The notes under the pieces are model-generated. The model saw only the letters and a list, made by a program, of their open reading frames with translations, did no database searches and had not been told where the DNA came from. A program made the position numbers and the translations under genes. Positions 30,858 to 39,149 of a DNA stretch of 64,000 nt are shown here, one piece after another; within the stretch, counting starts at the first letter, position 1, and each line of letters opens with the position of its first letter. Source of the DNA: CAYWMD01 sp964458575 (GTDB lineage: Bacteria > Verrucomicrobiota > Verrucomicrobiia > Limisphaerales > JADLHS01); NCBI GenBank assembly GCA_964458575.1, contig CAYWMD010000010.1:60666-124665 (forward strand), in the 5' to 3' direction.

Positions 30858-31076
30858 TCAGAACTTCGTGCGGATACCGCACGCGCGCACCACACACCAG
30901 CCGCGCACCGCCTCGAACATGGCAAACAGTCCGAATCCGACCAGGAGGAGACACAGCCAAAGTTTGTGGTCCGCCAGAATGATGCCGGCGATGAGCAACG
31001 CCGCCCCCCAGACGCCCCGGGCCAGCCGGCCGCGCCAGTCGAGATTGCGCCTGAAAAAGCGTCTCATAGCAGACAT
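30858..31076 (-). CDS. Small DUF2892-type inner-membrane protein
   Basis: It has 72 residues: a basic N-terminus, two hydrophobic segments (about 20-35 and 38-55), and the C-terminal RGWCVVRACGIRTKF, which carries the family's typical two-Cys motif. The function is not established. Confidence 0.75.
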   Translation of the reverse strand: MSAMRRFFRRNLDWRGRLARGVWGAALLIAGIILADHKLWLCLLLVGFGLFAMFEAVRGWCVVRACGIRTKF

Positions 31077-31161
31077 TTAGCACATAGCACCGGCCAAGCC
31101 AACCCCGTTATGCGGAAAGAAGCTGGTGATTTGGCAGGTCTTCGTGCATGGTTGTGACACC

Positions 31162-31383
31162 GTGAACTGGCTTGATACAAAATTCCTCTTTGCGTCCCTG
31201 TTCTGGGGATCTGTGGGCGCTGGCTACTGGATTTACGGCAAGCGGCAAACGCTCTGGTCACCGATGATCGGAGGCGTCGTTATGATTGCCCTGGCCTATC
31301 TCGTCAGCAGCGCGTTGCTGATGACGCTCCTGTGTCTGGCCATCGCGGTTGCCGTGTATTACCTCGTCCGCCGTGGCTATTGA
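31162..31383 (+). CDS. Small membrane protein, amino acid transport protein-like
   Basis: It has 73 residues from the GTG at 31162, which begins NWLDTKFLFASLFWGSVGAGYW. Three hydrophobic stretches and a final VRRGY. It resembles short membrane proteins annotated as amino acid transport proteins, but nothing supports transport. An upstream ATG in frame (31126) would add 12 residues. Confidence 0.6.
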   Translation: MNWLDTKFLFASLFWGSVGAGYWIYGKRQTLWSPMIGGVVMIALAYLVSSALLMTLLCLAIAVAVYYLVRRGY

Positions 31384-31391
31384 GCCGCCGG

Positions 31392-33491
31392 CTAATCTTC
31401 GCTCTTGCCGGAGATCTGTCCCCCGCTGACTCGAAACACAGTTTGGGGGACCTGGATCTTTCCGGCCACCGTGGCGGACTCCGGCGGAAACCCCTCGATT
31501 GGCCCGTCGCTGAAATTTACCGTGATCGTCGCGTCCCCGTCGGGCGTGCGGAAGGTGGTTCGTTGCAGCCGGCGGTCCGGGCTCAACCACTCGAACCGTG
31601 TCAAAGGCGCCGTCGCGAGTTTGCGGTGAATCGGCGACCAGAACCTGAAGTGACGCACGATGCGATCGCGCCGTTGCGGCCAGGTTTCACGGTTGAGATG
31701 ATACAGAGGCGGAACCATGTAGAGTAGTTCCAGCAGTTCGCGTTGGGCCGCCACGTCGCTGAATTTGAAGGAATCAAAACTCCAGTGGTGCGTCACAATC
31801 AACTCATCACCCAGCGCCGCTTGATAGAGCGGAATTCTCACCCGCGGATCAAAGTAAGGCGTTTTGAGTGCAGGCGGAACGGCAGCCGGCTTGAAGAAGT
31901 TGGCCGGTGAATCCGGCGGCCAATGCCGTCCAAGAAAGCTCGCGCTGTCCGGGTCTTTGAAGGCGGGCGACAGGTGGCCGAGGTAGGGCGTCTGAATGCC
32001 GTGGCCGAAATGCATCACGTCGGCAAACAGCACCGATCCTTCCTCGCTGCCGACGACCAGTTTCTTCTCCGACTCCAGCCAATGCAGCCGCTGCCGGCGC
32101 GCTTTGAGATCATCCACCCGGCTGGCCGGATGCAGAGGATTGTAATCGTCGAAACACTCCGCCGTGGCGTCGCAATCCATGAACCATGCCGAAAAGGGAA
32201 CATGGTCCAAGGCGCTCCGCACGCGCTGCTGGAAGTACGGCCAGGCGGCCGCCGGTGAAAAATGATACCCGCGGTTCTTGAAACCGGCATGGCCCGATCC
32301 GTCGGCGTTCAAGACCCGGCCCTGTTCAAACGCGGCTTGGTCGAATTGGGCCGTCTCCCACGTTGCGTCCGGCGCCGCCTTGGGATCGTGCACGGAATGA
32401 TACGAGTCGTAGGGGCCGAGCAGATAACCCAGCGCGGCAGCCCTGGTCGCGACCTCCGGCTTCGGTGACCGGCCGTAAAAGTCACTCAGCAAAAGCACGG
32501 CGCGGTCAATGCCCGCCGCCTGCAGGGACTCCAGCATCGGCAGTGAAAGACCGTCACCCCAAGTACCCGGTTTGTGCACGAACTCCCGCGTCGCCTCGCC
32601 CAGGGCGTCGGAGTTCTTGCGAACCACCTCGGCCGGTGTCGCGTCCTGGGAGAGACCTGACAGCTCCCGGTTCGTAAGCCCTGCCTCGATGGCGGCGGCG
32701 ACCTCCAGTGTCAGCCATTTCTCCGGCCACTGGGATTTCGCGAGTTGCATCAGCTTGTCCCGTTGCGACGCGGAGAAAGTCGCGACGAGCCGACCGGTCA
32801 TTGACTCCGCGTCGGCGTCGCGCAAGGCGCGCGCGAAAGGAATCCATTTCTGCTGGTCCACATCGTGCCGGCTGAACAGGGCCGGTCCCCACAAGTAGAT
32901 GTGCGGCGCACCAAACAAGCGCGCAACTGTGGGCAGGGCCGACACTTTTTCGAGCAGGCGACGCGGTTTGGGAATGGCCCCGATGTTCCCGGCTTTTTCC
33001 CGCCAGCTTCGAAAGGCGCGGGCAACGTCGAGCGGATCGTTTCCGCACCAAAGCGCCACGATTTCACAGGGCGTGGCGTTGCGCCGGTCCGGCGGGAATT
33101 TGAATTTCACACCCGCTTGTTGCTCGACCACCAGCTCGGCGTAATGCGGCCAGGGAATGATCGCGACGAGCGTGCGTTCGCCATACCGTGCGCCGATCAC
33201 GGGCAGTTTCGACAGGTCCCAAGGCGAACCATCGTGCAGCCAGCGCATGGAAGCGTTGTTGGAGGATTCCACCAGCACACCGCCGGAGATGGGAAGCACC
33301 AGGGCGTCCGCCTTGGGCGGAAGCCACCAGGTGAAGTTGCCCGCCGCATCGGGCTGCGCCGTAAAGGAACGGGGCTCGCCGCCGATTTCAGCCAGGGGAA
33401 TGTCGCCGGCGTTTCCAGCAGCCGTGCGGAGCGCGGAGGCGAGGAGCAGGACGGCGGCCGAAATGGCCAGTGCCTGTTTCAACCTTTGCAT
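31392..33491 (-). CDS. Large secreted glycoside hydrolase-like protein
   Basis: It has 699 residues with a signal peptide to about residue 26. A beta-rich N-terminus is followed by a probable TIM barrel, with DRAVLLLSDFYGR, YDSYHSVHDPK, FSAWFMDCDATAECFDDYNP and LVVGSEEGSVLFADVM holding acidic residues in positions like those of glycosidases (GH101/DUF5696-like). The family cannot be fixed by eye. It lies 26 bases downstream of the sulfatase stop on the same strand, so the two may act together on sulfated glycans. Confidence 0.6.
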   Translation of the reverse strand: MQRLKQALAISAAVLLLASALRTAAGNAGDIPLAEIGGEPRSFTAQPDAAGNFTWWLPPKADALVLPISGGVLVESSNNASMRWLHDGSPWDLSKLPVIGARYGERTLVAIIPWPHYAELVVEQQAGVKFKFPPDRRNATPCEIVALWCGNDPLDVARAFRSWREKAGNIGAIPKPRRLLEKVSALPTVARLFGAPHIYLWGPALFSRHDVDQQKWIPFARALRDADAESMTGRLVATFSASQRDKLMQLAKSQWPEKWLTLEVAAAIEAGLTNRELSGLSQDATPAEVVRKNSDALGEATREFVHKPGTWGDGLSLPMLESLQAAGIDRAVLLLSDFYGRSPKPEVATRAAALGYLLGPYDSYHSVHDPKAAPDATWETAQFDQAAFEQGRVLNADGSGHAGFKNRGYHFSPAAAWPYFQQRVRSALDHVPFSAWFMDCDATAECFDDYNPLHPASRVDDLKARRQRLHWLESEKKLVVGSEEGSVLFADVMHFGHGIQTPYLGHLSPAFKDPDSASFLGRHWPPDSPANFFKPAAVPPALKTPYFDPRVRIPLYQAALGDELIVTHHWSFDSFKFSDVAAQRELLELLYMVPPLYHLNRETWPQRRDRIVRHFRFWSPIHRKLATAPLTRFEWLSPDRRLQRTTFRTPDGDATITVNFSDGPIEGFPPESATVAGKIQVPQTVFRVSGGQISGKSED

Positions 33492-33516
33492 CGTGTGGCG
33501 GTTCGTCTCGCGTTGA

Positions 33517-34932
33517 TCATTGGCCGTTTGCCCAGCGCGCGGTCACCTCGGTAAACCAGTCGTCGTAGGCTTTCTTCATTTGCTCGACCATCTCGGGATG
33601 ATCAGCGGCGATATCCTTCCATTCGCCCGGGTCGCGGGTGATGTCGTAAAGTTCGTAGCGCGGCGGGCGATCCATCGGTCGTGCTTCCCGGCCCTGCGCC
33701 GCGCAGATTTCGGCATGGCGATCAAGGATGTGTTTCTGACCCGGACTGTCCATGCCGGTGGGTTGAACCAGTTTGTAACGATCTTTGCGGACGGCGAAAG
33801 CGTGGCCTCGCCGCGGCACCTGGCCGCTGTCCCATTGGAAAAACAGATTTCGGTCCGGCCACGCCGCCGTCGGGTTGCGCAGCAGCGGCAGCAGGTTCAC
33901 GCCGTCCCAGGCGACTCCGGGCGGCCGGCTTACTCCACAGGCGGCCAGAACGGTCGGCATGAGATCAATGTGCGCGGCGATGCGGTCAATCTGCCCCGGG
34001 CTTTTGAATCCGTTCGGCCAGCGCATCAGGCACGGTACCCGGATGCCGTTTTCATACGGCGTGCCCTTTAATCCGCGCAAGCCGGCCATGAACCGGTTCG
34101 TCGTCACCGAACCGGCGCACGGACCATTGTCGGAAAAGAAAATGACCAGCGTGTTGTCCTCGAGTTGAAGTTTCTTCAACTCAGCCCGCACTCGGCCAAA
34201 GCTGTTGTCCAGGCTCGCAATCATGCCGCCGATGTTCGCCGTCTTTGCATCCAATCCCTTCGCTCTGAACGGCGCGGCCAGTTCATCGGAAACCTGCAAC
34301 GGCGTATGAATGAGATTGGCCGCCAGATAGACGAAGAACGGTCGCGCAGGTTGCTGCCGGATGAACGCCAGCGCCGCGTCGGTGAAAATGTCCATGCAAT
34401 AACCCTGGCGAACTTCGTTCGTGCCGTTGTGAACCAATTGCGGATCAAAGTAATTGCGCATGGCCGCGCCCGGATGCACCAGCGATTCCTCGAATCCCTG
34501 CGCGTTCGGCCCGTGTGCCAGGTCGCGACCCAGATGCCATTTCCCAAAAATGCCCGTGGCATAGCCCGCCTCGCGCAATGCTTCCGCGAGGGTGACTTCC
34601 TTCAAATCCATCTGGGACGCGTCGCCGAAAACATCCGCTACGCCGCTGCGGAAATGGTAGCGGCCGGTCATCAAACACGCGCGCGTGGGAGCGCACACCG
34701 GGCTGACGTAAAACTGTTTGAATTCGACCGCGGTGCGCGCGAAGGCGTCCAGATGCGGGGTCTTCACAAAGGGATTGCCGTGAAAGCCCACGTCGCCGTA
34801 GCCAAGGTCGTCGGCCAGAAAAATGACCACGTTGGGCCGGGCGGTTTTGGCCACAGCTTCCAACGGCAATGCCATCGCCACGGTGAACGCGAAGCAAAGC
34901 CCGCCAGTTCGCAACAGTGATTTCAATTTCAT
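33517..34932 (-). CDS. Secreted sulfatase (formylglycine type)
   Basis: It has 471 residues. A signal peptide (1-28) is followed by PNVVIFLADDLGYGDVGFHG (calcium ligands DD) and SPVCAPTRACLMTGRYHF, where Cys80 in C-x-P-x-R is the formylglycine precursor. Lys and His residues of IFGKWHLGR and the late NGPC... FSDNGP segment complete the active site. The start MKLKSLLRTG at 34932 is chosen for its signal peptide; an upstream in-frame ATG at 34977 exists. The substrate is probably a sulfated polysaccharide. Confidence 0.92.
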   Translation of the reverse strand: MKLKSLLRTGGLCFAFTVAMALPLEAVAKTARPNVVIFLADDLGYGDVGFHGNPFVKTPHLDAFARTAVEFKQFYVSPVCAPTRACLMTGRYHFRSGVADVFGDASQMDLKEVTLAEALREAGYATGIFGKWHLGRDLAHGPNAQGFEESLVHPGAAMRNYFDPQLVHNGTNEVRQGYCMDIFTDAALAFIRQQPARPFFVYLAANLIHTPLQVSDELAAPFRAKGLDAKTANIGGMIASLDNSFGRVRAELKKLQLEDNTLVIFFSDNGPCAGSVTTNRFMAGLRGLKGTPYENGIRVPCLMRWPNGFKSPGQIDRIAAHIDLMPTVLAACGVSRPPGVAWDGVNLLPLLRNPTAAWPDRNLFFQWDSGQVPRRGHAFAVRKDRYKLVQPTGMDSPGQKHILDRHAEICAAQGREARPMDRPPRYELYDITRDPGEWKDIAADHPEMVEQMKKAYDDWFTEVTARWANGQ

Positions 34933-35438
34933 AACTCTCTGGCAGGGTGTTATCCACGATATTGCGTGCGACTTCAACTGCGCAGTTCACGAGCGCGATG
35001 CAGCGCGACCCGCAAATCTCAGTTCAACCTTCAATTCTCGCTCCGTGAAAAACTGTTTAAAAAATTTCTTTACAAGTTTATTTGATGGGTATAAAAAGGC
35101 CGGCAGATAACCCAAAGGCAAGACAGCGTCCGTTTGAGCTTCTCCCTTTTCGCGGAATTCCTCAGTTCAGATTTGGACATGCACGAAAGCAAATTCAATC
35201 TTGACTGGATTCGCGGCAGACTGGTAGGGATGCAAGGGAACCGGCTGTTCACGCGGCCCATCTCACGCGGCCCATCTCACGCGGCCCATCTCACGCGGCC
35301 CATCTCACGCGGCCCATCTCACGCGGCTGATTCCACGGTCCGCGTCGTTCGCATTCTTTCCGGGAAAACGCCCGCTTCTAGCGGGCCGACCATCCTCGGG
35401 CTTCTGTTTCTCCAATTATCACACGTCAGGGAACTTTT
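34933..35438 (+). other. 506-base gap with a possible promoter, a 14-bp tandem repeat and a hairpin
   Basis: No credible gene. It contains TTTACA (35069-35074) and TATAAA (35090-35095) with a 15-base spacing, which is short for a promoter; a 14-bp tandem repeat at 35251-35327; and a perfect hairpin gcccgct-tct-agcgggc at 35370-35386. The 102-codon frame at 35134-35442 merely reads through the tandem repeat. Confidence 0.5.
35251..35327 (+). repeat. 14-bp tandem repeat, five full copies
   Basis: Unit acgcggcccatctc repeated exactly five times from 35251 to 35320, plus a partial acgcggc. No sequence variation between units, so either recent expansion or strong constraint. It lies in the 5' leader of the gene at 35439. 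Confidence 0.9.
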
Positions 35439-36254
35439 ATGAAAACTAGATCATTACCTTGGTGGCGTCCCCTTACTCGCTACGCCAGTCAAACGCTGAA
35501 AGGCCATCCGGTCGCCTGTCTTGGCGTTGGATTAACGCTCGTACTTGCGACGGTAACCGTCGCCGTGCGCGCTCAACAATCAGCGACAACAACCGACCAA
35601 CTGACGGTGGCCCTCGCATTTTACGAAGAAGGCGCTTTCCGAGATGCACAGCCTCTGTTTGCCGCCACTGCTCCGACCAGTACAGTCTATGGAACGGCCC
35701 TCGCCTACGATGCCCTCTGCCGTTACGAGATTTGCCGGGCCGATGGGGCCAACGGCTATCGCTGGTTTTTTGATGCGCTGAGTTCACCAGCGTTGCAGCA
35801 GGCGGAACTGCCGCCGGCCTTGCGCGAAGATTTGACATTCAAACAAATTGACGCGCGATACCAATCCCGTCCGTTCGGCATGGCCGAAATCCTCCCTCTG
35901 GCGGCTGCCTTTCGGCAGGACTACGCCGGTTCACCCCGGCTGGCGGCGGTGACGGATTGCGAATTGGCCGCACGGTTCGAGTGGGGTATGCAGCGGCTTT
36001 ACTCAGCCAGCACGGATGAGCACAAGCGTTTTCACAAAGCGTGGACCAATGGTGTGGCTTACCTGGAACAATTCCGCTCGCTGGCATCAGCCGTAAACGG
36101 TTACGCAGTTTTGAGCGACCGGTGGTTAAATGAGGACCTCCAGGTCGCCTCCGCCATGCTGAGTGGCGATCCAACGGCGCTGACCAATGTCGTCGTCCGC
36201 GATTCCGAAAGCCGCGACCGCTGTCCTAACGACCAGTTCATGAGACTGATTTGA
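35439..36254 (+). CDS. Exported helical (TPR-like) protein next to the insertion element
   Basis: It has 271 residues. A signal anchor lies within about residues 1-46 (VGLTLVLATVTVAVRAQQS). Then DQLTVALAFYEEGAFRDAQPLFAATAP and following segments look like TPR-type helix pairs with tetratricopeptide spacing. I do not recognise a family. The stop TGA at 36252-36254 is only about 14 bases before the insertion element, so the C-terminus may be original or may come from the element junction. It may belong to the RHS island that begins behind the element. Confidence 0.65.
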   Translation: MKTRSLPWWRPLTRYASQTLKGHPVACLGVGLTLVLATVTVAVRAQQSATTTDQLTVALAFYEEGAFRDAQPLFAATAPTSTVYGTALAYDALCRYEICRADGANGYRWFFDALSSPALQQAELPPALREDLTFKQIDARYQSRPFGMAEILPLAAAFRQDYAGSPRLAAVTDCELAARFEWGMQRLYSASTDEHKRFHKAWTNGVAYLEQFRSLASAVNGYAVLSDRWLNEDLQVASAMLSGDPTALTNVVVRDSESRDRCPNDQFMRLI

Positions 36255-36308
36255 GGGGGATTTGAGGGGAAAAGGGGTTGACACTCCAATGATAGATTGG
36301 GTGTTAAC

Positions 36309-38027
36309 ATGAATGAAGAAACAGTAGTCGAGAAGAAGAGGACTCATCCTCTCATCCCCCCTAGGGGGGATCGCGCGCCAAAAAATCGGCGCTACTCCGC
36401 GGCCGAAAAACTCCGGGTTGTCCGGCTCTACCTCGAGGAGGGATTCAGCCTCGCCGTCGTCTGCCAGGAGGCCGGCGTCAGCAAGAGCAGCGTGGAACAC
36501 TGGGTGCGCGCTTACCGGCTGGGCGGTGAAGCCGGTCTCCAACCTGCTCCGCGCCACAAGTCCAAGCCCAAGCTGCCCCCGGCCATTCACGAGCAGATCG
36601 TCGCCTTGAAGCAGGAGCATCCCGCTTTCGGCACCGTGCGCCGTCACTTGCATGACGCGGAGTTAATGACGAAGGCCCCCGCGCCAAAGCAGCGGAACAT
36701 GGTCCGGCCCCGTTTCTTCGAACGCGCCACGCCCAATCAGATGTGGCAGTCGGACATCTTCACCTTCCGGCTCGGCGGGCGCTACGCCTACCTCATCGCC
36801 TTCCTGGACGATTACTCCCGCTTCGTCGTGGGTGCGGATTTGTTCCGCAGTCCCACCGCCGCCGCGGTGATCGAGGTGTATCGCGTCGCGGTGGGTGAGT
36901 ATCAACCGCCCAAGGAGATGCTCACCGACAACGGCCGCCAATACACCACCTGGCGCGGCACCAGCCGCTTCGAGGCCGAGCTCAAGAAGGATCGTGTGGC
37001 GCACTTCAAGTCCCGGCCGCATCACCCGATGACGCTGGGCAAGATCGAGCGCTTCTGGTCCACTATCTGGCAGGACTTCCTCGTTCGCGCGCAGTTCGAT
37101 TCCTTCGAGGCGGCCCGCGAGCGCATCAAGCTCTGGATCAAATACTACAACCACAAGCGGCCGCATCAGGGCATTGAGGGCCTTTGTCCTGCCGATCGCT
37201 TCTTCGAGATCCAACATGATCTGCGCAAAACCATCGAGGCTGGCATTCAGGAAAATCTCCTCGAACTGGCCTTGCGCGGCAAACCCCAGGCGCCCTTCTA
37301 CATGGTCGGCCGCATGGACGGCCAATCCGTCGTGCTCCGCGCCGAAAAGGGCAAACTCAAACTCAGTGTCAGTGATCAAAACAACCACCCAGCACAGGAA
37401 CTCACTTATGACCTCACCCAACAAAACCCCGATGGAACGAAAGAAACGCACCCCGCAACCGCAACACCCGGCGCCGGACAAGGTCCAGGCGGTGCTGGCG
37501 GTGTGGACGGAACGGTGCAAGCCGGCGGAGGTCTGCCGCCAGTTGAACATCAACTGGGTCACCTTCAATCAGTGGCAGCAGCGGGCGATGGAGGGCATGC
37601 TCCAGGCGCTGGAGTCGCGCGTGAACCTGAGCAAGGGCGAGGCGTTGAGCCCTCGCCTGCAGTCGTTGCTCCAGAACCGCCAGCAGTCGCACACGGCCTC
37701 GCGTCTGACGGCGCGCCTCCGCCAGATAAACAAGGTTGCCAAGACCCTCCCGCCTCCGGCACAACCGGCGTAGATGAATGCCAAAGCCAGACAACGGGCG
37801 GAGGTCATCTTGCAAGTCCGCTCGGGCCAGATCACGGCCACGCAGGCGGCGCAGCAACTGGGCATCTCCCGCCAGCAGTATTACGCGTGGGAGAAGCGGG
37901 CGCTCACGGCGCTGCTCACGGCCTTGGCGGACCAGCCCACCGGGCGCCCCAAGTCGCCGACGGACCCGGAGAAGGAACACCTCCAACGCCGGGTGCAACA
38001 ACTGGAGCAACAGGTGCAGCAGCATGA
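36309..38027 (+). CDS. DDE integrase/transposase 1 (with long overlapping C-terminal extension)
   Basis: The ATG at 36309 starts MNEETVVEKKRTHP. Residues about 25-75 form an HTH (RYSAAEKLRVVRLYLEEGFS ... VSKSSVEHWVRAYRL). The rve catalytic core has Asp in MWQSDIFTF, Asp in EMLTDNGRQY and Glu in LGKIERFWSTIW (D, D, E). The C-terminal domain ends near PAQELTYDL. After that, about 210 codons rich in Gly, Ala, Pro and Thr continue to 38027 without a stop, overlapping the next two genes in another frame. This tail looks like an out-of-frame reading, so the original stop was probably lost or is bypassed. Confidence 0.8.
   Translation: MNEETVVEKKRTHPLIPPRGDRAPKNRRYSAAEKLRVVRLYLEEGFSLAVVCQEAGVSKSSVEHWVRAYRLGGEAGLQPAPRHKSKPKLPPAIHEQIVALKQEHPAFGTVRRHLHDAELMTKAPAPKQRNMVRPRFFERATPNQMWQSDIFTFRLGGRYAYLIAFLDDYSRFVVGADLFRSPTAAAVIEVYRVAVGEYQPPKEMLTDNGRQYTTWRGTSRFEAELKKDRVAHFKSRPHHPMTLGKIERFWSTIWQDFLVRAQFDSFEAARERIKLWIKYYNHKRPHQGIEGLCPADRFFEIQHDLRKTIEAGIQENLLELALRGKPQAPFYMVGRMDGQSVVLRAEKGKLKLSVSDQNNHPAQELTYDLTQQNPDGTKETHPATATPGAGQGPGGAGGVDGTVQAGGGLPPVEHQLGHLQSVAAAGDGGHAPGAGVAREPEQGRGVEPSPAVVAPEPPAVAHGLASDGAPPPDKQGCQDPPASGTTGVDECQSQTTGGGHLASPLGPDHGHAGGAATGHLPPAVLRVGEAGAHGAAHGLGGPAHRAPQVADGPGEGTPPTPGATTGATGAAA
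36354..36371 (+). repeat. 18-bp perfect palindrome at the start of integrase 1
   Basis: atcccccc followed by taggggggat reads the same on both strands. It lies 45 bases into the first integrase gene and about 80 bases inside the left end. It could be an operator or a hairpin that limits readthrough; neither is shown. Confidence 0.7.
37408..37773 (+). CDS. Small helix-turn-helix protein of the insertion element (orf2)
   Basis: It has 121 residues from the ATG at 37408 (MTSPNKTPMERKKRTPQPQ). DKVQAVLAVWTERCKPAEVCRQLNINWVTFNQWQQRAMEG is split here as CKPAEVCRQLNINWVTFNQW, an HTH of the transposase-orfA type. It has the proper codon pattern, in contrast to the overlapping frame of integrase 1. 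Its TAG stop is directly followed by the ATG of orf3. Confidence 0.7.
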   Translation: MTSPNKTPMERKKRTPQPQHPAPDKVQAVLAVWTERCKPAEVCRQLNINWVTFNQWQQRAMEGMLQALESRVNLSKGEALSPRLQSLLQNRQQSHTASRLTARLRQINKVAKTLPPPAQPA

Positions 38028-38109
38028 AGAGCGGGAACAACTGCGCCAACGCTTGAACCAATGGGCGGCGAGGAACGACCTCCCGCCCGCTAAAAAAAAC
38101 TCCAGATGA
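37774..38109 (+). CDS. Small helix-turn-helix/coiled-coil protein of the insertion element (orf3)
   Basis: It has 111 residues. N-terminal HTH (GQITATQAAQQLGISRQQYY, about 18-37), then a Gln/Glu-rich coiled coil (EKEHLQRRVQQLEQQVQQHE). Its start touches the orf2 stop and its TGA overlaps the ATG of the second integrase (ATGA), so translation is probably coupled. Confidence 0.75.
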   Translation: MNAKARQRAEVILQVRSGQITATQAAQQLGISRQQYYAWEKRALTALLTALADQPTGRPKSPTDPEKEHLQRRVQQLEQQVQQHEEREQLRQRLNQWAARNDLPPAKKNSR

Positions 38110-39149
38110 TCCCCGCACTCCTGCACCAGCTCGACTTGGCCAAGGCTCGCACGCACTTGCCGTGGCGTTCGCTTTGCGGTCCGGTACCTTATCCCAGCGT
38201 CATGCGCTGGCGTCGTCGCCAGCGTCAGGGAATGCCGTTATGCCAGAGACCCGGCCCGAAGAAGACCGAGCCGTTCAACGCGGCGCGGTTTTATCCGCTC
38301 CTGCGCGAGTTGAACTCTGGCCCGTCACGCACGCCCGGCACCGCTGAACTCTATGCGCCGTTCGCCGCAGCGCTTTCGCGCCGTCAGTTCCAGGCCCTGG
38401 TACAGGAGCTTCGCGAGGACCACCTCCGTGACATGAAACACCTCACTTGGCGCCACCCCGGCACCGCCTGGTCCTGCGACGCCACCGAACAGGACGACCA
38501 CCAGATCATCCTCGTCCAAGACCTCGCCGCCCGTTATCGCTTCCAGCCCTTGGTGCTGGCACAACTCGAAGGCGAACGCATCGCCGCCCATCTCGCAGTC
38601 TTATTCCGCCGGCACGGCGCGCCGCTGTTCTTGAAACGCGACAACGGTTCGCCCTTCAACTGCCAGGAGGTGGACGACGTCATGGCCCGCTTCGGTGTGC
38701 TGCCTTTAAATAATCCGCCCCGCTGTCCGCGCTACAATGGCGCCATCGAGAAGAGCATTCGCGACTTCAAAGCCGCCCTCCGGGAACGCCTCCAATGCAG
38801 GCGTTCAGTCCCGGCGAACTTCACCCTCACGGTGGAACTCACCGCCCACGATCTCAATCACCGCACGCGCCGCTGCCTCCATGGCCGCACCGCCTGCGCC
38901 ACATTCCACGACGCCGCTCAACGACGCCGCTGGAACCGTCGCGAACACAAAGTCATTTTCCGGTTGCTGCTCCGTGCGTTTGGGCAGAGAATCGGATTGC
39001 TGTCGGATGAGGATCGCCGCCGCCGCCACGCTGCCGCGTGGCGGAGCACGGTGGAACACTGGCTCCGCTGCCAGCACCTGATCACCATCCGGCAAAACCA
39101 CAAACCAAAAGTGTCAACCACTTCCCAAAAAATATGGTCTCAGAATTAA
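38106..39149 (+). CDS. DDE integrase/transposase 2
   Basis: A 347-residue rve-type integrase distinct from integrase 1. Catalytic positions: Asp in AWSCDATEQDD, Asp in LFLKRDNGSPF, Glu in NGAIEKSIRDFKAAL. It overlaps orf3 by 4 bases. The frame passes through the right terminal repeat and ends 22 bases outside it, with the last residues VSTTSQKIWSQN being encoded by the repeat and flanking DNA. The full element would need this stop from whatever DNA lies next to it. Confidence 0.8.
   Translation: MIPALLHQLDLAKARTHLPWRSLCGPVPYPSVMRWRRRQRQGMPLCQRPGPKKTEPFNAARFYPLLRELNSGPSRTPGTAELYAPFAAALSRRQFQALVQELREDHLRDMKHLTWRHPGTAWSCDATEQDDHQIILVQDLAARYRFQPLVLAQLEGERIAAHLAVLFRRHGAPLFLKRDNGSPFNCQEVDDVMARFGVLPLNNPPRCPRYNGAIEKSIRDFKAALRERLQCRRSVPANFTLTVELTAHDLNHRTRRCLHGRTACATFHDAAQRRRWNRREHKVIFRLLLRAFGQRIGLLSDEDRRRRHAAAWRSTVEHWLRCQHLITIRQNHKPKVSTTSQKIWSQN

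Larger units (their letters stand above)
36268..39127 (+). mobile_element. Insertion element with two DDE integrase genes and two small HTH genes
   Basis: Bounded by imperfect terminal inverted repeats with the identical core ggttgacact (left 36276-36285) and agtgtcaacc (right 39110-39119); the similarity extends outward by about 7 bases. Inside are four tightly packed genes, at 36309, 37408, 37774 and 38106, joined by stop/start contacts. No target duplication was found by eye. The last gene's stop lies outside the right repeat, at 39147-39149. The family is not certain; the integrases look IS3/IS481-like, but two in one element is not usual for those. Confidence 0.8.

Noticed and set aside
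31126..31161. Earlier ATG for the 31162 membrane protein
   Set aside because: The added residues are unlike the family start, and a GTG gives the usual N-terminus.
35251..35327. CRISPR array
   Set aside because: The units are contiguous 14-mers without spacers, and no cas genes are near.
35134..35442. 102-codon frame through the 14-bp tandem repeat
   Set aside because: Its length depends on the repeat, and it has no family features or ribosome site.
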